A stretch of 64,000 nt of DNA from Methylobacterium sp. E-045 (GCF_022829685.1 NZ_JAKSYE010000118.1:32554-96553); one strand, 5' to 3'. Shown: positions 17,716-26,774, numbered from the stretch's first letter. Made by a program: numbers and translations. The notes: generated from the sequence alone by a model not told the origin.

Positions 17716-18533
17716 GAAGGTGAGCCTTGCGATGGTGAGGCAGCGGGTCTGCTGCCACCAGCGCAACCCCGCGGATCGCGAGGGATCGGCAGGGGGTCGA
17801 GGGCGCACCGCGTCGGCGGCCTTGCGAACACCGACAGTTCCGCTCCATTCGCAGCGCAAGTCCAGTCCGAAATGACGGGGATCGCTCACACACCAGTGCA
17901 CGGCCGCCGGCGAACCTATGCTCCGCTGGCCTGCGAACTGGTCTCCAGCACGGCGAGCCGAAATGCTGCGGAAGATGCATCGACGACCGGCGAGAAACCG
18001 GTCGAAATCGCCCAGAATCAGGCCCTCAGCACCGCCCCGGAGAAGGGACCGCCAAACAGCAACTCTTCGCTAAGTTCTTGAGATTGCCCACGTCTCCCGC
18101 GAAATGCGAATTCCCGTCATTCGCGGGGAGTGAGTGGTGGGCCCGGCAGAAGTGAAATTACCCAGTGAAATCAAGGGCCATATCCGCAGGTGCGGGAATA
18201 TAGGCCCGTATGATTTCACACGGTTATTTTCCGCCCATCCCGCACCGACCAAGGGCGGACGAGGCGCAAAAGAAAGCCCGGCGCGGAGTGATCCAGCCGG
18301 GGTTCAGTCGCTTTGTTGAAGTACGGCATCGAATGATCGAAGCTTAACCACCTTGCATATTTGTTGAGCATCCATGTCATCGACTCCTCACTCACTCAAA
18401 TCTGCGTGATCGAGTTAACTTTAGGGATGCGTTAAGTTGTGTGAGGTCTATCTAGATCAAGATAGCGCGCAATCGAACCGTTTCAGGGCATAAATTTGCC
18501 CGACATTGAGTTTCGTGCGGCCTTCGCTCTATA
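17716..18533. other. Intergenic region between the recombinase operon and the chemotaxis gene
   Basis: About 800 bases without a convincing gene. ORFs on both strands at 17716-18080 look like frame shadows or decayed coding sequence. The notable structure is the palindrome at 18165-18219. The last 200 bases (18340-18530) are AT-richer and should contain the promoter of the methyl-accepting chemotaxis gene. Confidence 0.5.
18165..18219. repeat. 55-bp imperfect palindrome
   Basis: GTGAAATCA (18165-18173) pairs exactly with TGATTTCAC (18211-18219). The inside continues with AGGGCC/GGCCC, ATAT/ATAT and CCGCA/TGCGG around a very short centre. A further copy of the outer arm (AGTGAAATTACCC) lies just before it as a direct repeat. 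Possibilities are a recombination site of the nearby serine recombinase operon, an operator, or the end of a lost element. There is no T-run, so it is unlikely to be a terminator. Confidence 0.6.
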
Positions 18534-20237
18534 ATGAGGAATATCGTCGTGCTGCTGCCCAATATTGCCATTCGAATCAAGCTGGTTGCTGCGTTCAGTT
18601 TGCTAACACTGCTTATGTTTGGGCTTGGTCTTTTCGGCCTACATTCAACAACTTCAATACATGGGTTGCTGCTTGACGTCCAGACAAACTGGATGCCCAG
18701 CGTAAGAGCCGCAGGCGAAATTAATTCTTGGACAAGCCGTTACACTACTAACGTTTTTCGGCATGTACTCAATACCGATGAAGCTGCCATGACAAGCATT
18801 GAAGCCGAGGGGGAAAAAAGAGCCAAAAAAATCTCGGAATTCACCAAGTCGTACGAGGCTTTGATTTCCTCTCCGGAAGAACGAGCACTTTTTGATGTTT
18901 TCAAGCGTGAGTGGCAAGATTTCACGAGGGAAGTTCAGCCGGTATTGATTCTATCTCGTCGGAATGAGAATGATCAGGCTCGGTCTTTACTTGATCAAAA
19001 AGCTACGCCGCACCAGAAGGCAGCGTTCAATGCGATTGAGGAAATCATCGCGGTTAACAACAAAGGCGCAGAGGCAGCTCAGCGGCAAGCATCCGACACC
19101 TACTCAGTGACGAGGACGCTTTCGCTTGCGTCCGTCTGCCTTGGCCTCATTCTGTCAGTGGCGCTCACCGTGTGGATCATTCGCGGAATTTCCGGTGGTA
19201 TCTCTTCTGTCGTGCAGCCGATGCAGGCTTTGGCAGCAGGCGACCTTACCATCTCTATTCCTCATCAAGGGGCAAAAACCGAAATCGGCATGATCGCGGA
19301 TGCGGTTCAGGTTTTCAAAGACGGTTTGATCCGTATGCGGGTTCTCGAAGAGGAAACAGTTCTTGCCCGCGCCAGTGCGGAAGAGCAGCGTAAGAAGGGC
19401 ATGCGGGACATGGCTGATGGCTTTGAGCGGGCCGTAAGTGGCATTGTCAGCACCGTCACGGCTGCTGCAACCGAACTGCAGGCCACCGCCCAAAGCATGG
19501 CCGGCACCGCAACCGAGACCGCCAATCAGTCGACCACCGTGGCCGCGGCTGCTGAAGAAGCGTCAACCAACGTCAACACAGTCGCCGCGGCCGCTGAAGA
19601 GCTAGGTTCGTCCGTCCAAGAGATCGGCCGGCAAGTTGATGGTTCGGCGAGCCTTGCGCAAGCGGCTGTCAACGAGGCTGACCAGACGGCCGCTCTCGTG
19701 CAGGAGCTGAGCGGCGCCGTAGCGAAGATCGGCGACGTCGTAACGATGATATCGACCATTGCTTCGCAAACGAACCTGCTTGCTCTTAACGCTACCATCG
19801 AGGCGGCCCGGGCAGGAGAGGCGGGACGCGGCTTCGCCGTGGTCGCTGCTGAGGTGAAGGAACTGGCCAACCAGACCGGCCGAGCGACAGCTGAAATCTC
19901 TGCCCAAATCGGACGGATCCAGGGGTCGACGGGTGAAGCTGTATCGGCGATCGGCCGGATCACAGCGCGTATCCAGGAGATAAGCAGTGTAGCTACAATG
20001 ATTGCTGCAGGCGTCGAGGAACAGGGCGCGGCAACTCAGGAGATTGTACGCAACGTATCTCAAGCTGCCGTGGGTACGAGCGAGGTGACATCGAACATCT
20101 CTGGGGTTGCTCGGGCCGCTGAGGACACCGGCGCTGCCGCCAGTCAGGTGCTGGGTGCGGCTGATGAACTGTCCCGCCAGTCAGAGTGCCTTAATGTAGA
20201 AGTGGCGCGGTTCCTCCAAACTGTTCGCGCTGCATAA
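18534..20237 (+). CDS. Methyl-accepting chemotaxis protein
   Basis: 567 aa. Transmembrane helix 1 lies at about residues 14-36. A four-helix-bundle-type periplasmic region follows, with WMPSVRAAGEINSWTSRYTT, then transmembrane helix 2 at about 195-216 and a HAMP segment (VQPMQALAAGDLTISIP). The cytoplasmic signalling domain has the hairpin tip sequence ending IEAARAGEAGRGFAVVAAE, where CheA/CheW bind. It would sense an unknown ligand and control CheA. It has no CheB/CheR docking pentapeptide at the C-terminus. The ATG overlaps ATAATG with only a weak ribosome site. It is an ordinary genomic gene, apart from the mobile DNA around it. Confidence 0.92.
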   Translation: MRNIVVLLPNIAIRIKLVAAFSLLTLLMFGLGLFGLHSTTSIHGLLLDVQTNWMPSVRAAGEINSWTSRYTTNVFRHVLNTDEAAMTSIEAEGEKRAKKISEFTKSYEALISSPEERALFDVFKREWQDFTREVQPVLILSRRNENDQARSLLDQKATPHQKAAFNAIEEIIAVNNKGAEAAQRQASDTYSVTRTLSLASVCLGLILSVALTVWIIRGISGGISSVVQPMQALAAGDLTISIPHQGAKTEIGMIADAVQVFKDGLIRMRVLEEETVLARASAEEQRKKGMRDMADGFERAVSGIVSTVTAAATELQATAQSMAGTATETANQSTTVAAAAEEASTNVNTVAAAAEELGSSVQEIGRQVDGSASLAQAAVNEADQTAALVQELSGAVAKIGDVVTMISTIASQTNLLALNATIEAARAGEAGRGFAVVAAEVKELANQTGRATAEISAQIGRIQGSTGEAVSAIGRITARIQEISSVATMIAAGVEEQGAATQEIVRNVSQAAVGTSEVTSNISGVARAAEDTGAAASQVLGAADELSRQSECLNVEVARFLQTVRAA

Positions 20238-20311
20238 GACGGGTTCGATCCGAACCAGATGACGAAAATCACGGGAGCGAAAACGTAAACTGATACGATG
20301 AGAGATCGACT

Positions 20312-21382
20312 ATGAAAGAACTGATGCTTATCAGTGACGATTTTCGACGCACAGAGCGATTACTCCACGATTTACGGCTATCACTCCCGACGACGATCTA
20401 CGATCTCTATGACCACATTCCTCCAGCAAATCCCCCTGTCATCGTCCTTAGTGATATCAGGGAATTAACGTCCGATGCCGTCGCTCGGCTGAAGCATCTC
20501 CTTAGCCAAGCCGGCATCGGCAAGAAGCCGCATGTCTTCGTCGTTTACAATGAAGGTCCGCGGACCCAAGCTTATGCCCAGATGCTTGGGGTAACCACGA
20601 TGATTAACGCTGCGGCCTTCTCTACCCTGCCGCGAGTTATCGAACGCGTCGTGGTCGAGGCCGGGATGGTGCCTCTTTCAGTAAAGAAGCACGCCAGCCG
20701 GGCGCGGGAGTTTTTACGCGACACGATTATGGCTGGCGTGCTGACACCAACCGAGGTTGCGAACGGAACGGAGATCGTTGCCACTGCCATTAGCACCCAC
20801 GGGATCTACGATTGGATCCGCGTAGTGCGCGACTTCGATGATGGAACGCACCAGCATATCCTGCTCGTTGCAGGTCTGGCAGCAGCCTTCGCCGGCACCC
20901 TTGGAATGTCGATAACCGACCGACACCGATTAGCTCAGGCGGCTCTCCTTCATGATGTCGGTAAGATCAAGATCCCTGTTGCCATCCTGAACAAGCCAGG
21001 TAGGCTTGACGCATCCGAGATGACGGTCATGCGAACGCACGCCATCGAGGGCTATCGCATGCTTATCGGGTTAGGGTTCGATGACGCCATGCTCGGCGTC
21101 GTCCGATCCCACCACGAGATGTTAGATGGATCTGGCTACCCCGATGGATTGTCGGGGAACTCCATTCCTGACTTTGTCCGGTTGATTACGGTCTGCGACG
21201 TCTACGGCGCTTTGATAGAAGAGCGACCTTACAGAGAGCCGATGGCCGCGACGGAGGCGTACTCGATCCTGGTAGGCATGATGGGAAGGTTGGATGCCGA
21301 TCTAGTGCATGCGTTCAGGCCCGTCGTGATAGCGTCGGCGATGCACGCCAATCGCTTTGGAAGCCCCGTGTCATCACATTGA
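20312..21382 (+). CDS. HD-GYP domain protein, putative cyclic-di-GMP phosphodiesterase
   Basis: 356 aa. The N-terminal ~120 residues are alpha/beta and receiver-like (ELMLISDDFRRTERLL, VIVLSDIREL) without a clear phospho-acceptor site. The C-terminal HD-GYP domain has AALLHDVGKIKIP (HD metal site), MRTHAIEGYRML, and HHEMLDGSGYPDGL (HHE and GYP motifs), with VCDVYGALIEERPYR later. All expected metal and GYP residues are present, so it should hydrolyse c-di-GMP. It lies 74 bases after the chemotaxis gene and may be co-transcribed, linking chemotaxis input to motility or biofilm control. Confidence 0.9.
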   Translation: MKELMLISDDFRRTERLLHDLRLSLPTTIYDLYDHIPPANPPVIVLSDIRELTSDAVARLKHLLSQAGIGKKPHVFVVYNEGPRTQAYAQMLGVTTMINAAAFSTLPRVIERVVVEAGMVPLSVKKHASRAREFLRDTIMAGVLTPTEVANGTEIVATAISTHGIYDWIRVVRDFDDGTHQHILLVAGLAAAFAGTLGMSITDRHRLAQAALLHDVGKIKIPVAILNKPGRLDASEMTVMRTHAIEGYRMLIGLGFDDAMLGVVRSHHEMLDGSGYPDGLSGNSIPDFVRLITVCDVYGALIEERPYREPMAATEAYSILVGMMGRLDADLVHAFRPVVIASAMHANRFGSPVSSH

Positions 21383-21570
21383 CCGAACGCAGATATGACG
21401 GCGCTGACATTTCCGCGCTCTTTGATTCGGAAGGCCAGGATATCGCTGCTAACCCCATAGGAAGATCCGCCGCGGCGCAAGCCGGGCTGGGCCAAGTCGC
21501 CAGCTCAGGGAAGAGCTGCCCCTCGTAGAGGAACGCAAGGGCGGTACATGGGCTGTGCCGGGCTAGGTCA

Positions 21571-21681
21571 TCAGAGCGGGCTGACCTCAACCTTGACCCG
21601 GATCACGGTCTCGTCCCCTGTCAGGGGCCAGCTTTTGGAGATGGCGATCGGTTGATATGCAACATCCCGTGAACCGGGATC
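21571..21681 (-). pseudogene. 36-codon coding remnant in frame behind a UAA
   Basis: Directly after the TAA of the 78-aa gene the same frame stays open for 36 codons, reading DPGSRDVAYQPIAISKSWP, then LTGDETVIRVKVEVSPL and a stop. It looks like a real protein tail (alternating strands with charged turns) rather than chance. There is no usual start codon inside it. It is either the old C-terminus of the 78-aa protein cut off by a nonsense mutation, or a small gene that lost its start. The stretch 21383-21570 shows no gene. Confidence 0.4.
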
Positions 21682-21918
21682 TTAAGCCATCCCGTCGGCA
21701 TCGTTCATCGGATCGAACATGCAGGCGGCGAGCTCACCTCGCACTCGAAGCGCCTCGATCCGATGCGCTCTTACGATCAAGGTCACGGCATCCGCTTCAG
21801 GCCTGCCACCCTGCAAGCGCAGATCGGCTGCAACACCTGCCATAACGAAAGCAAGGTGTTCCAGTGCATCAATTTTGCCAGTCAGAATTTCTATGAGCTC
21901 GGCTCGTATCTGGTCCAT
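21682..21918 (-). CDS. Small hypothetical protein
   Basis: 78 aa, no family recognised. The first half is helical (MDQIRAELIEILTGKIDALE, then HLAFVMAGVAADLRLQG); the second half has AVTLIVRAHRIEALRVRGEL. An AGGAG lies 11 bases before the ATG, and codon use matches the neighbours, so I consider it real. It ends with TAA, after which the frame continues as coding-like sequence. Confidence 0.55.
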   Translation of the reverse strand: MDQIRAELIEILTGKIDALEHLAFVMAGVAADLRLQGGRPEADAVTLIVRAHRIEALRVRGELAACMFDPMNDADGMA

Positions 21919-22183
21919 TTCGCAGCTCGCTCCTGAGCGGCAGGGGGCGCAGGTGGAAATGACGCCTCAAGCCATTGGGCCCATTGCGGGGCTGGATATT
22001 AAAAAGGCGAATAGGGAAAATCCCGCTGCGACCTAAGCCGAGCGCGCTAGTAGCTAATGCTCCTCAGAGGAAGCAGCCCCCATAGCAAGCGTCACATGGC
22101 AGGCATGTGGCATCGTGTATGCCCTTCTGCATCGCGTAAGCCAAGTCCGCGCTGGATCTGGAGGCGGTGCGTTTTAGAGGCGC

Positions 22184-22405
22184 CTAACGTGAGCCATCCG
22201 CCCAAGTGATGGACAAACCGGGTTCCTTCCGCTCCGGCGCATTCAGCGCGCCTGCAAGATCGTCGGCGTCTTTAAATGGTAGCCCAACCCGCCGGACACT
22301 TTTCACCAGCGCGGCCTCCAGCGTCTTCACGTTGTAGACCGTCCAGGTGTGCCACCCGTCCGCTTCGGGCAAAATGTCGTAAACGGGCGGCTCGTTGTCG
22401 TTCAT
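22184..22405 (-). CDS. 73-aa hypothetical protein, copy A of a duplicated gene
   Basis: Starts MNDNEPPVYDILPEADGWHT and ends ITWADGSR. It is about four-fifths identical to the 73-aa product at 24359-24580, with the same length and no gaps. No family recognised; the sequence suggests a compact alpha/beta fold (WHTWTVYNVKTLEAALVKSV, then a DADDLAGAL helix). The frame is open upstream through a segment WDRRGYAGLPI that is also conserved in copy B, but a terminator-like hairpin lies in that region. I therefore start at the ATG of MNDNE. It sits downstream of the first RTX gene on the same strand. Confidence 0.65.
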   Translation of the reverse strand: MNDNEPPVYDILPEADGWHTWTVYNVKTLEAALVKSVRRVGLPFKDADDLAGALNAPERKEPGLSITWADGSR

Positions 22406-22455
22406 CGGGCGCAACCCCTGAATCGGCAGGCCAGCATAGCCACGTCGATCCCAAA

Positions 22456-22492
22456 CGAAAAACCCGCCCGGCTCAGGCCGCGGCGGGTTTGG
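22456..22492 (-). terminator. Hairpin with T-run after RTX gene 1 and before copy A
   Basis: On the minus strand CCCGCCGCGGCC, a short loop and GGGCGGG precede TTTTTCGTTT. It is a good intrinsic terminator for the RTX gene that ends at 22551. The same hairpin plus the following ~40 bases recurs before copy B at 24632, so it may also act as a leader attenuator. Confidence 0.7.
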
Positions 22493-22550
22493 GCAGGGCC
22501 TACAGAGTCGCAAGCCAATGCGTACGGCGGTGGGCGCCGTACGATCCCGC

Positions 22551-23750
22551 CTAGATGAAGAAATTGTCTGCCGTCAGGCTCGATGCAATCACATCATGCA
22601 AAATGATTTTATCAGCCGGGTTTGTGCTCGTGGCGAAGGTGATCTCAGTGTCCTGTCCCTTATGGACGGACCTGATGTTCACCTCATCGAAGCTGTCAAC
22701 GATGTCAACGACATCGAGCCGGTCGTGGGTGACGTCGAACCGGTAGATGTTGTCTCGGCCAAAATCCAATGGCAGCTCGGTCAAGTAATGCTTCTGATAG
22801 GTGAAGATATCTCCGCCCGTTCCCGCGAACATCTTGTCGTTGCCTGCGCCTCCGATGAGGATGTCGGATCCACGTCCTCCATAAATCCGGTCGGCGGCCT
22901 CAGAGCCGATGATGACCGCCATGTTGCCCGCTGTGCTCTGCGACACGACGGTCTGGCCCGTCGTCATCGGCGTAAAATCGGCTGAGCCGCCATTGCGCAC
23001 GTAGGTTTTCTCAACATTTATGAAAGTCCCGTCCGTGAAGAGGGACGGACCGACGACGATCATGATGTCAGTGCCACTGCCCCCGTCGACGATCATGGGG
23101 GTCTCTGACACAACGAGGCGGTCGTTGCCGCCCGCGCCGAACAAAGAGTCGTAGACGCTGCCCCCAATCAGCGTATTGGCCGCATCATCCCCAGTGAGGA
23201 CGTCTTCATGAGCGCTGCCGATGATCCGCGAGATCCCGCTCAGCGTGTCACCCTCGGCGTCGCCGCCGGTGTTGATGCCGGTGAGGAGATTGACCGTTAC
23301 GCCTATGGACGAGCTCGCATACGAGGCCGTATCAGTACCCCCTCCACCATTCAGAATGTCGGCTCCGGCGCCCCCTTCCAGCACGTCGCTGGCTGCGCCT
23401 CCCGTAAGGGTGTCGTTTCCTTCGCCGCCTGTAAGCGTGTTCACACCGGACCCACCGGTGATGATGTCGGCGAAATCACCGCCCTGGATCGTCACCGTTC
23501 CGGTGCGGTCGGAGAAGTCGAAGAAGTACCCGCCCGTCCCCGGCGTGGCGTCTACGAGCCCGGATCCGCCGCTGTAATAGAGTCGAGCGCTTGTTCCGCT
23601 ACTACCCTCAATAACGTAGCTGCCTAGAAATTCATCGAGGAAGATCAGAAGATTCTCTGCCGGGTCGGCATTGAATTCGAACGGTGGAAAGATCACCGTG
23701 GTATCATTCACGTTGAAATCAGCGCCGAGGGTGACGTCGATCGTAGGCAT
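22551..23750 (-). CDS. RTX/hemolysin-type calcium-binding protein 1
   Basis: 399 aa. Glycine-rich nonapeptide repeats of the GGxGxDxLx type start near residue 90 (ITGGSGVNTLTGGEGNDTL, then EGGAGADILNGGGGTD) and occur again near 185-215 and 295-315 (YGGRGSDILIGGAGNDKMF). Such repeats fold into Ca2+-bound beta-rolls in proteins exported by type I secretion. The C-terminus ends LTADNFFI, a plausible uncleaved type I signal. There is no N-terminal signal peptide and no recognisable catalytic domain. It may be a surface or secreted protein. A related, damaged gene lies 1.4 kb upstream. Confidence 0.88.
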   Translation of the reverse strand: MPTIDVTLGADFNVNDTTVIFPPFEFNADPAENLLIFLDEFLGSYVIEGSSGTSARLYYSGGSGLVDATPGTGGYFFDFSDRTGTVTIQGGDFADIITGGSGVNTLTGGEGNDTLTGGAASDVLEGGAGADILNGGGGTDTASYASSSIGVTVNLLTGINTGGDAEGDTLSGISRIIGSAHEDVLTGDDAANTLIGGSVYDSLFGAGGNDRLVVSETPMIVDGGSGTDIMIVVGPSLFTDGTFINVEKTYVRNGGSADFTPMTTGQTVVSQSTAGNMAVIIGSEAADRIYGGRGSDILIGGAGNDKMFAGTGGDIFTYQKHYLTELPLDFGRDNIYRFDVTHDRLDVVDIVDSFDEVNIRSVHKGQDTEITFATSTNPADKIILHDVIASSLTADNFFI

Positions 23751-23891
23751 AGCTCACCTTGCCAAAAGTATGTCGCAGGTATGAAAACTACCAAATTAGC
23801 GTTAATTGATAGTTTATGTCAACGCGCTGATGACGCTGGCATTCGTTCCCGGTAGCGGCGTCCGCCACGTGGATGCGTTCCTGGCGGTGAG

Positions 23892-23939
23892 AACTAAAAG
23901 CCCGGCGCGCCATGACGGCGGCCGGCCGGGCTTTTAGTT
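23892..23939. terminator. Bidirectional intrinsic terminator
   Basis: AACTAAAAGCCCGG (23892-23905) and CCGGGCTTTTAGTT (23926-23939) are perfect complements, giving a 14-bp stem with A/T flanks usable on both strands. It lies downstream of the minus-strand 79-aa gene ending at 23973, and in front of RTX gene 1. Confidence 0.85.
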
Positions 23940-23972
23940 TGAGAGGCAGGTCGTGAGGTTAGGTCCGGAGGG

Positions 23973-24212
23973 CTAGCTCAGACCACGCACGCGTTGCCAA
24001 TCACTTAGGGCAATGCTGCGGGCATCGCAGAGCGCGCGAAGCCTGGTTCCGTCTTCCCCACGGCCCGCCGGTTGGTCCGAGACTGCATTGACCATCTCGT
24101 CACCAAACAGCGCCACGAGCTCTGCAGCCCAAGCCGCGTCAGCCGCATGAAGGCGGCTGGCTGTGACCGACAAGAAGGGGACAGGTCTCGGGTGGGCTTT
24201 CGCATTCGTCAT
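23973..24212 (-). CDS. Small hypothetical protein between the RTX genes
   Basis: 79 aa, no family recognised. It has a helical core (ASRLHAADAAWAAELVALFG) and a basic, charged C-terminal half ending LSDWQRVRGLS. The gene is followed at once by the strong terminator at 23892-23939, which supports it being transcribed. No signal peptide or membrane segment. Confidence 0.5.
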   Translation of the reverse strand: MTNAKAHPRPVPFLSVTASRLHAADAAWAAELVALFGDEMVNAVSDQPAGRGEDGTRLRALCDARSIALSDWQRVRGLS

Positions 24213-24358
24213 GCGTGCCGATACGGGCGACTCACCGCTCCGGTTTCAAAAATGAATACAAAATTTCTTAAAATTTTAAAGGATTGCCCCCTTTCGAGGT
24301 AGCGAGGCGAGTTTGAGGGTAGCGATCAGCTACCAAAGCTAATGCTTGACGAGCGCCT

Positions 24359-24580
24359 TTAGCGTGAGCCGTCGGCCCAGGTGACGGACGATCCCGGCTC
24401 CTTCCGCTCCATGGCGTTCAGGGCGTCGGCCAGATCGTCGGCATCGGCGAATGCTAGCCCCACCTGCCGCACGCCCTTCACAAGCGCTGGCTCCATCGTC
24501 TTGGTGTTGTAGACGGTCCAGGTGTGCCATCCGTCCGCCTCGGGCATGATGTCGTAGACGGCCGGCTCGTTGTCGTTCAT
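24359..24580 (-). CDS. 73-aa hypothetical protein, copy B of a duplicated gene
   Basis: Starts MNDNEPAVYDIMPEADGWHT and ends VTWADGSR; same length as the copy at 22184-22405 and aligned without gaps. The upstream ~85 bases, including a GC hairpin, TTTTCGTTTGGGATCG and the following ~30 bases, are almost identical between the copies. The duplicated unit therefore includes the leader. Differences are mainly conservative, which suggests both copies remained under selection for a time. Function unknown. Confidence 0.65.
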   Translation of the reverse strand: MNDNEPAVYDIMPEADGWHTWTVYNTKTMEPALVKGVRQVGLAFADADDLADALNAMERKEPGSSVTWADGSR

Positions 24581-24631
24581 CTGGCCCAAGCCCCGTATCG
24601 GAAGGCCAGCATAGCCACGTCGATCCCAAAC

Positions 24632-24662
24632 GAAAATCCCGCCGCGGCGCGAACCGGGCGGG
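24632..24662 (-). terminator. Leader hairpin with T-run before copy B
   Basis: On the minus strand CCCGCCCGGTT, a loop and GGCGGG precede ATTTTCGTTT. No same-strand gene ends just upstream: RTX gene 2 has its own terminator at 25075-25107. A role as attenuator in the leader of the 73-aa gene is therefore as likely as termination of read-through. Confidence 0.55.
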
Positions 24663-24795
24663 TCAGTCATTCAGAGGAGCATCGGGGAGGATAGCTCCGG
24701 AAGAGGTGGGGCACGGGGCGTGCCGGGGGCTATGGCTGCGAATAGTGACGGCACCTTCTGTCTGCGGTAACCCTGGCGCGAACAGGGACACGCAC

Positions 24796-25008
24796 ATGTC
24801 GGACAAGCCGAGCCATACCCAAGGCCGCAACGAAACTAGAGCAGCGCTCGCATCGGAGCGGGCGGAATTGGCCGAACGTGTATGGGGGGAAGTTGAAGTG
24901 CAGAAGGTCGCCGCCGATCAAAACACCGCACGGCTGAAGGCGCTGCGGCTGGAGCGCGATGCCGCTGTGGCGGCTGTGAAGAAATCCGAGTCGGACGCCA
25001 AACCATAG
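24796..25008 (+). CDS. Small charged coiled-coil-like protein
   Basis: 70 aa starting MSDKPSHTQGRNETRAALAS with AGGGA eight bases upstream. The rest is one long charged helix (SERAELAERVWGEVEVQKVA, then KALRLERDAAVAAVKKSES). No family recognised. It lies on the opposite strand to its neighbours. The good ribosome site and biased codon use suggest a real gene. Confidence 0.55.
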   Translation: MSDKPSHTQGRNETRAALASERAELAERVWGEVEVQKVAADQNTARLKALRLERDAAVAAVKKSESDAKP

Positions 25009-25074
25009 CTGGCGCCGCAGTAGCGCGAGCCTGCGCGTCCGGCTCTCGATCGCCTGCTCTCACTCATTTGGCAG

Positions 25075-25107
25075 AGAAAACCCGCCGCGGCTGGAAGGCC
25101 GGGCGGG
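25075..25107 (-). terminator. Intrinsic terminator of RTX gene 2
   Basis: Minus-strand hairpin CCCGCCCGGCC / GGCCGCGGCGGG-like (arms at 25102-25107 and 25081-25086), followed by TTTTCTCT. It is about 75 bases beyond the stop of RTX gene 2, and belongs to the same hairpin family as those at 22456 and 24632. Confidence 0.7.
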
Positions 25108-25181
25108 TGAAGTGATGGCTCAATGGAAGAGCGCTCCTTGGGGAGGAACTACTTCAGTCTCGCAGCGCTGGCATACCAGCG

Positions 25182-26543
25182 TCAAGCCCCGAACGTGAAC
25201 AGGTCACTGGGACCCGCGTGGATCTCGGCCACGGTCACGTCGTGCAGGATGATCTTATTGGCCCCCTCGACGCCGGCGAACGTGACGATGGTGTCCTGCC
25301 CACCGTGGAACTCCTTGAGCGTCACGCCGGTGGCGCCCGCGATGTCGACGGTGATGTGATCGGTCGCGACATCGAACTTGTAGACGTTGTCGCGGCCAAA
25401 ACCGGCCTGGAAGTGGAAGGTGTCCGACCCGGCGCCGGCAAACAACTTGTCACCGCCGGCACCGCCCTCGATCGCATCCCCGCCCTTGCCAGCCTTGATC
25501 GTGTCGGCGCCGGATGTGCCGATGATCTCAACGCCATGGCCGACAGTGGACTGCGATGCGATCCTACTGCCGGTGATAACCTGCGACATGTCTAGGTGCG
25601 TGTCGTTGCGGACGTAGACACTCTCGATGCCGGTGAAGGTGCTTTCGCTAAGGCTCACGGAGCCACCGCCAGACACGAACAAGAAGTCCTTGTCCGATCC
25701 ACCATCGATCATGGTCGGGGTGTCAGTGATCACCAACCGGTCGTTTCCAGCCATGCCGTAGAGCGCATCGCCACCGCCGTTGCCAGTTAGCGTGTTGGCT
25801 GAACCATCGCCAGTGAGGGTATCTGCAAACTTGCTGCCGAAAAGGTTCGAGATGTCGAACAGCAAATCCCCCTCGGCATCTCCGCCGGCATTCACGTTGG
25901 TCGAAAGATTGACGTTCACCCCAGCCGATGAGCCATTGTAGCTCGCCGTATCGATCCCGCCATTGCCGCGTATGGCGTCAGCGCCCGCGCCTCCCTCAAA
26001 GACGTTGTTACCTAACGACCCATTCAGCACATCATCCTTAGCGCTACCAATTACGTTCTGAATGTTCAAGAACGAGTCGACGAGTCGGCTGGTATCAATC
26101 AGATCGTAGGCGTAACCGTTATTAAGATAGACAGCGATGCCGGCATTTAGCGACAGCGAAAGATGTTCGTAACTGATCGTGTTGGTGCCCGACCCGCCGT
26201 CGATGGTGTTATTCCCGAGCCCCGCCTCCAGTACGTCGTTGCCAGCGCCACCATTCAGCGTGTCGTTTCCCGAGCCACCGCGAAGGATGTCGCCATGGTC
26301 GCCCCCCGTGAAATCGACTGCGGCAATGTTGTCTGAAAGATTTATATAAAATCCACCATAGGATTTGCTATAAAAAGCGCCCGCTCCATTGTTTGGATTT
26401 GACTCAAATTCAATGGAACTGCCTAGATCTACAGACTAGTAAGAAACATTTGCACCCTGATAGATTACCGCATCGAAAAAAGTTATTTGAGAACTTTTTT
26501 CTTCACTGTAATTACCGCCAACTGTGTACCTAATAGAAGCCAT
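25182..26543 (-). pseudogene. RTX/hemolysin-type calcium-binding protein 2, interrupted by in-frame UAG
   Basis: The full frame runs from ATG 26543 (MASIRYTVGGNY, with GAAAGG upstream) to the stop at 25182, 453 codons plus stop. Codon 36 is TAG (26438-26436). Beyond it the same frame continues without break into SVDLGSSIEFESNP and RTX repeats (GGSGNDTLNGGAGNDVL, then GNNTIDGGSGTNT, and later GGAGGDKLFAGAGSDTF). The distal part from 26069 alone would still encode a 295-aa repeat protein, but with no good start. The simplest reading is a recent nonsense mutation; read-through or restart is possible. Its product would be a type I-secreted Ca2+-binding protein like RTX gene 1. Confidence 0.8.
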
Positions 26544-26774
26544 TCGACGGACCTTTCGAGATACAGATTATGCGCTGGGATTACTTATGTGATCGCGGTG
26601 TGCATGACCCTTCGCTTCTAAAAAAGGCGTGCGTGGCAACACTCTAACTCAGCGGTTGCAACCCATACTAGCTGCCCGAATGTAATGCAAATTAAGCAAA
26701 GCGAAGGCGCGCACCATGCGTCGTCTTAAGATGCAAATGGTTTGCAATTGGTACAGGAGATACGCGCTGCAGCC

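Noticed and set aside
25182..26438. Stop-codon reassignment (UAG or UAA read as sense) to explain interrupted genes
   Set aside because: The interruptions use different stop codons, and all other genes in the window end normally with UAG, UAA or UGA.
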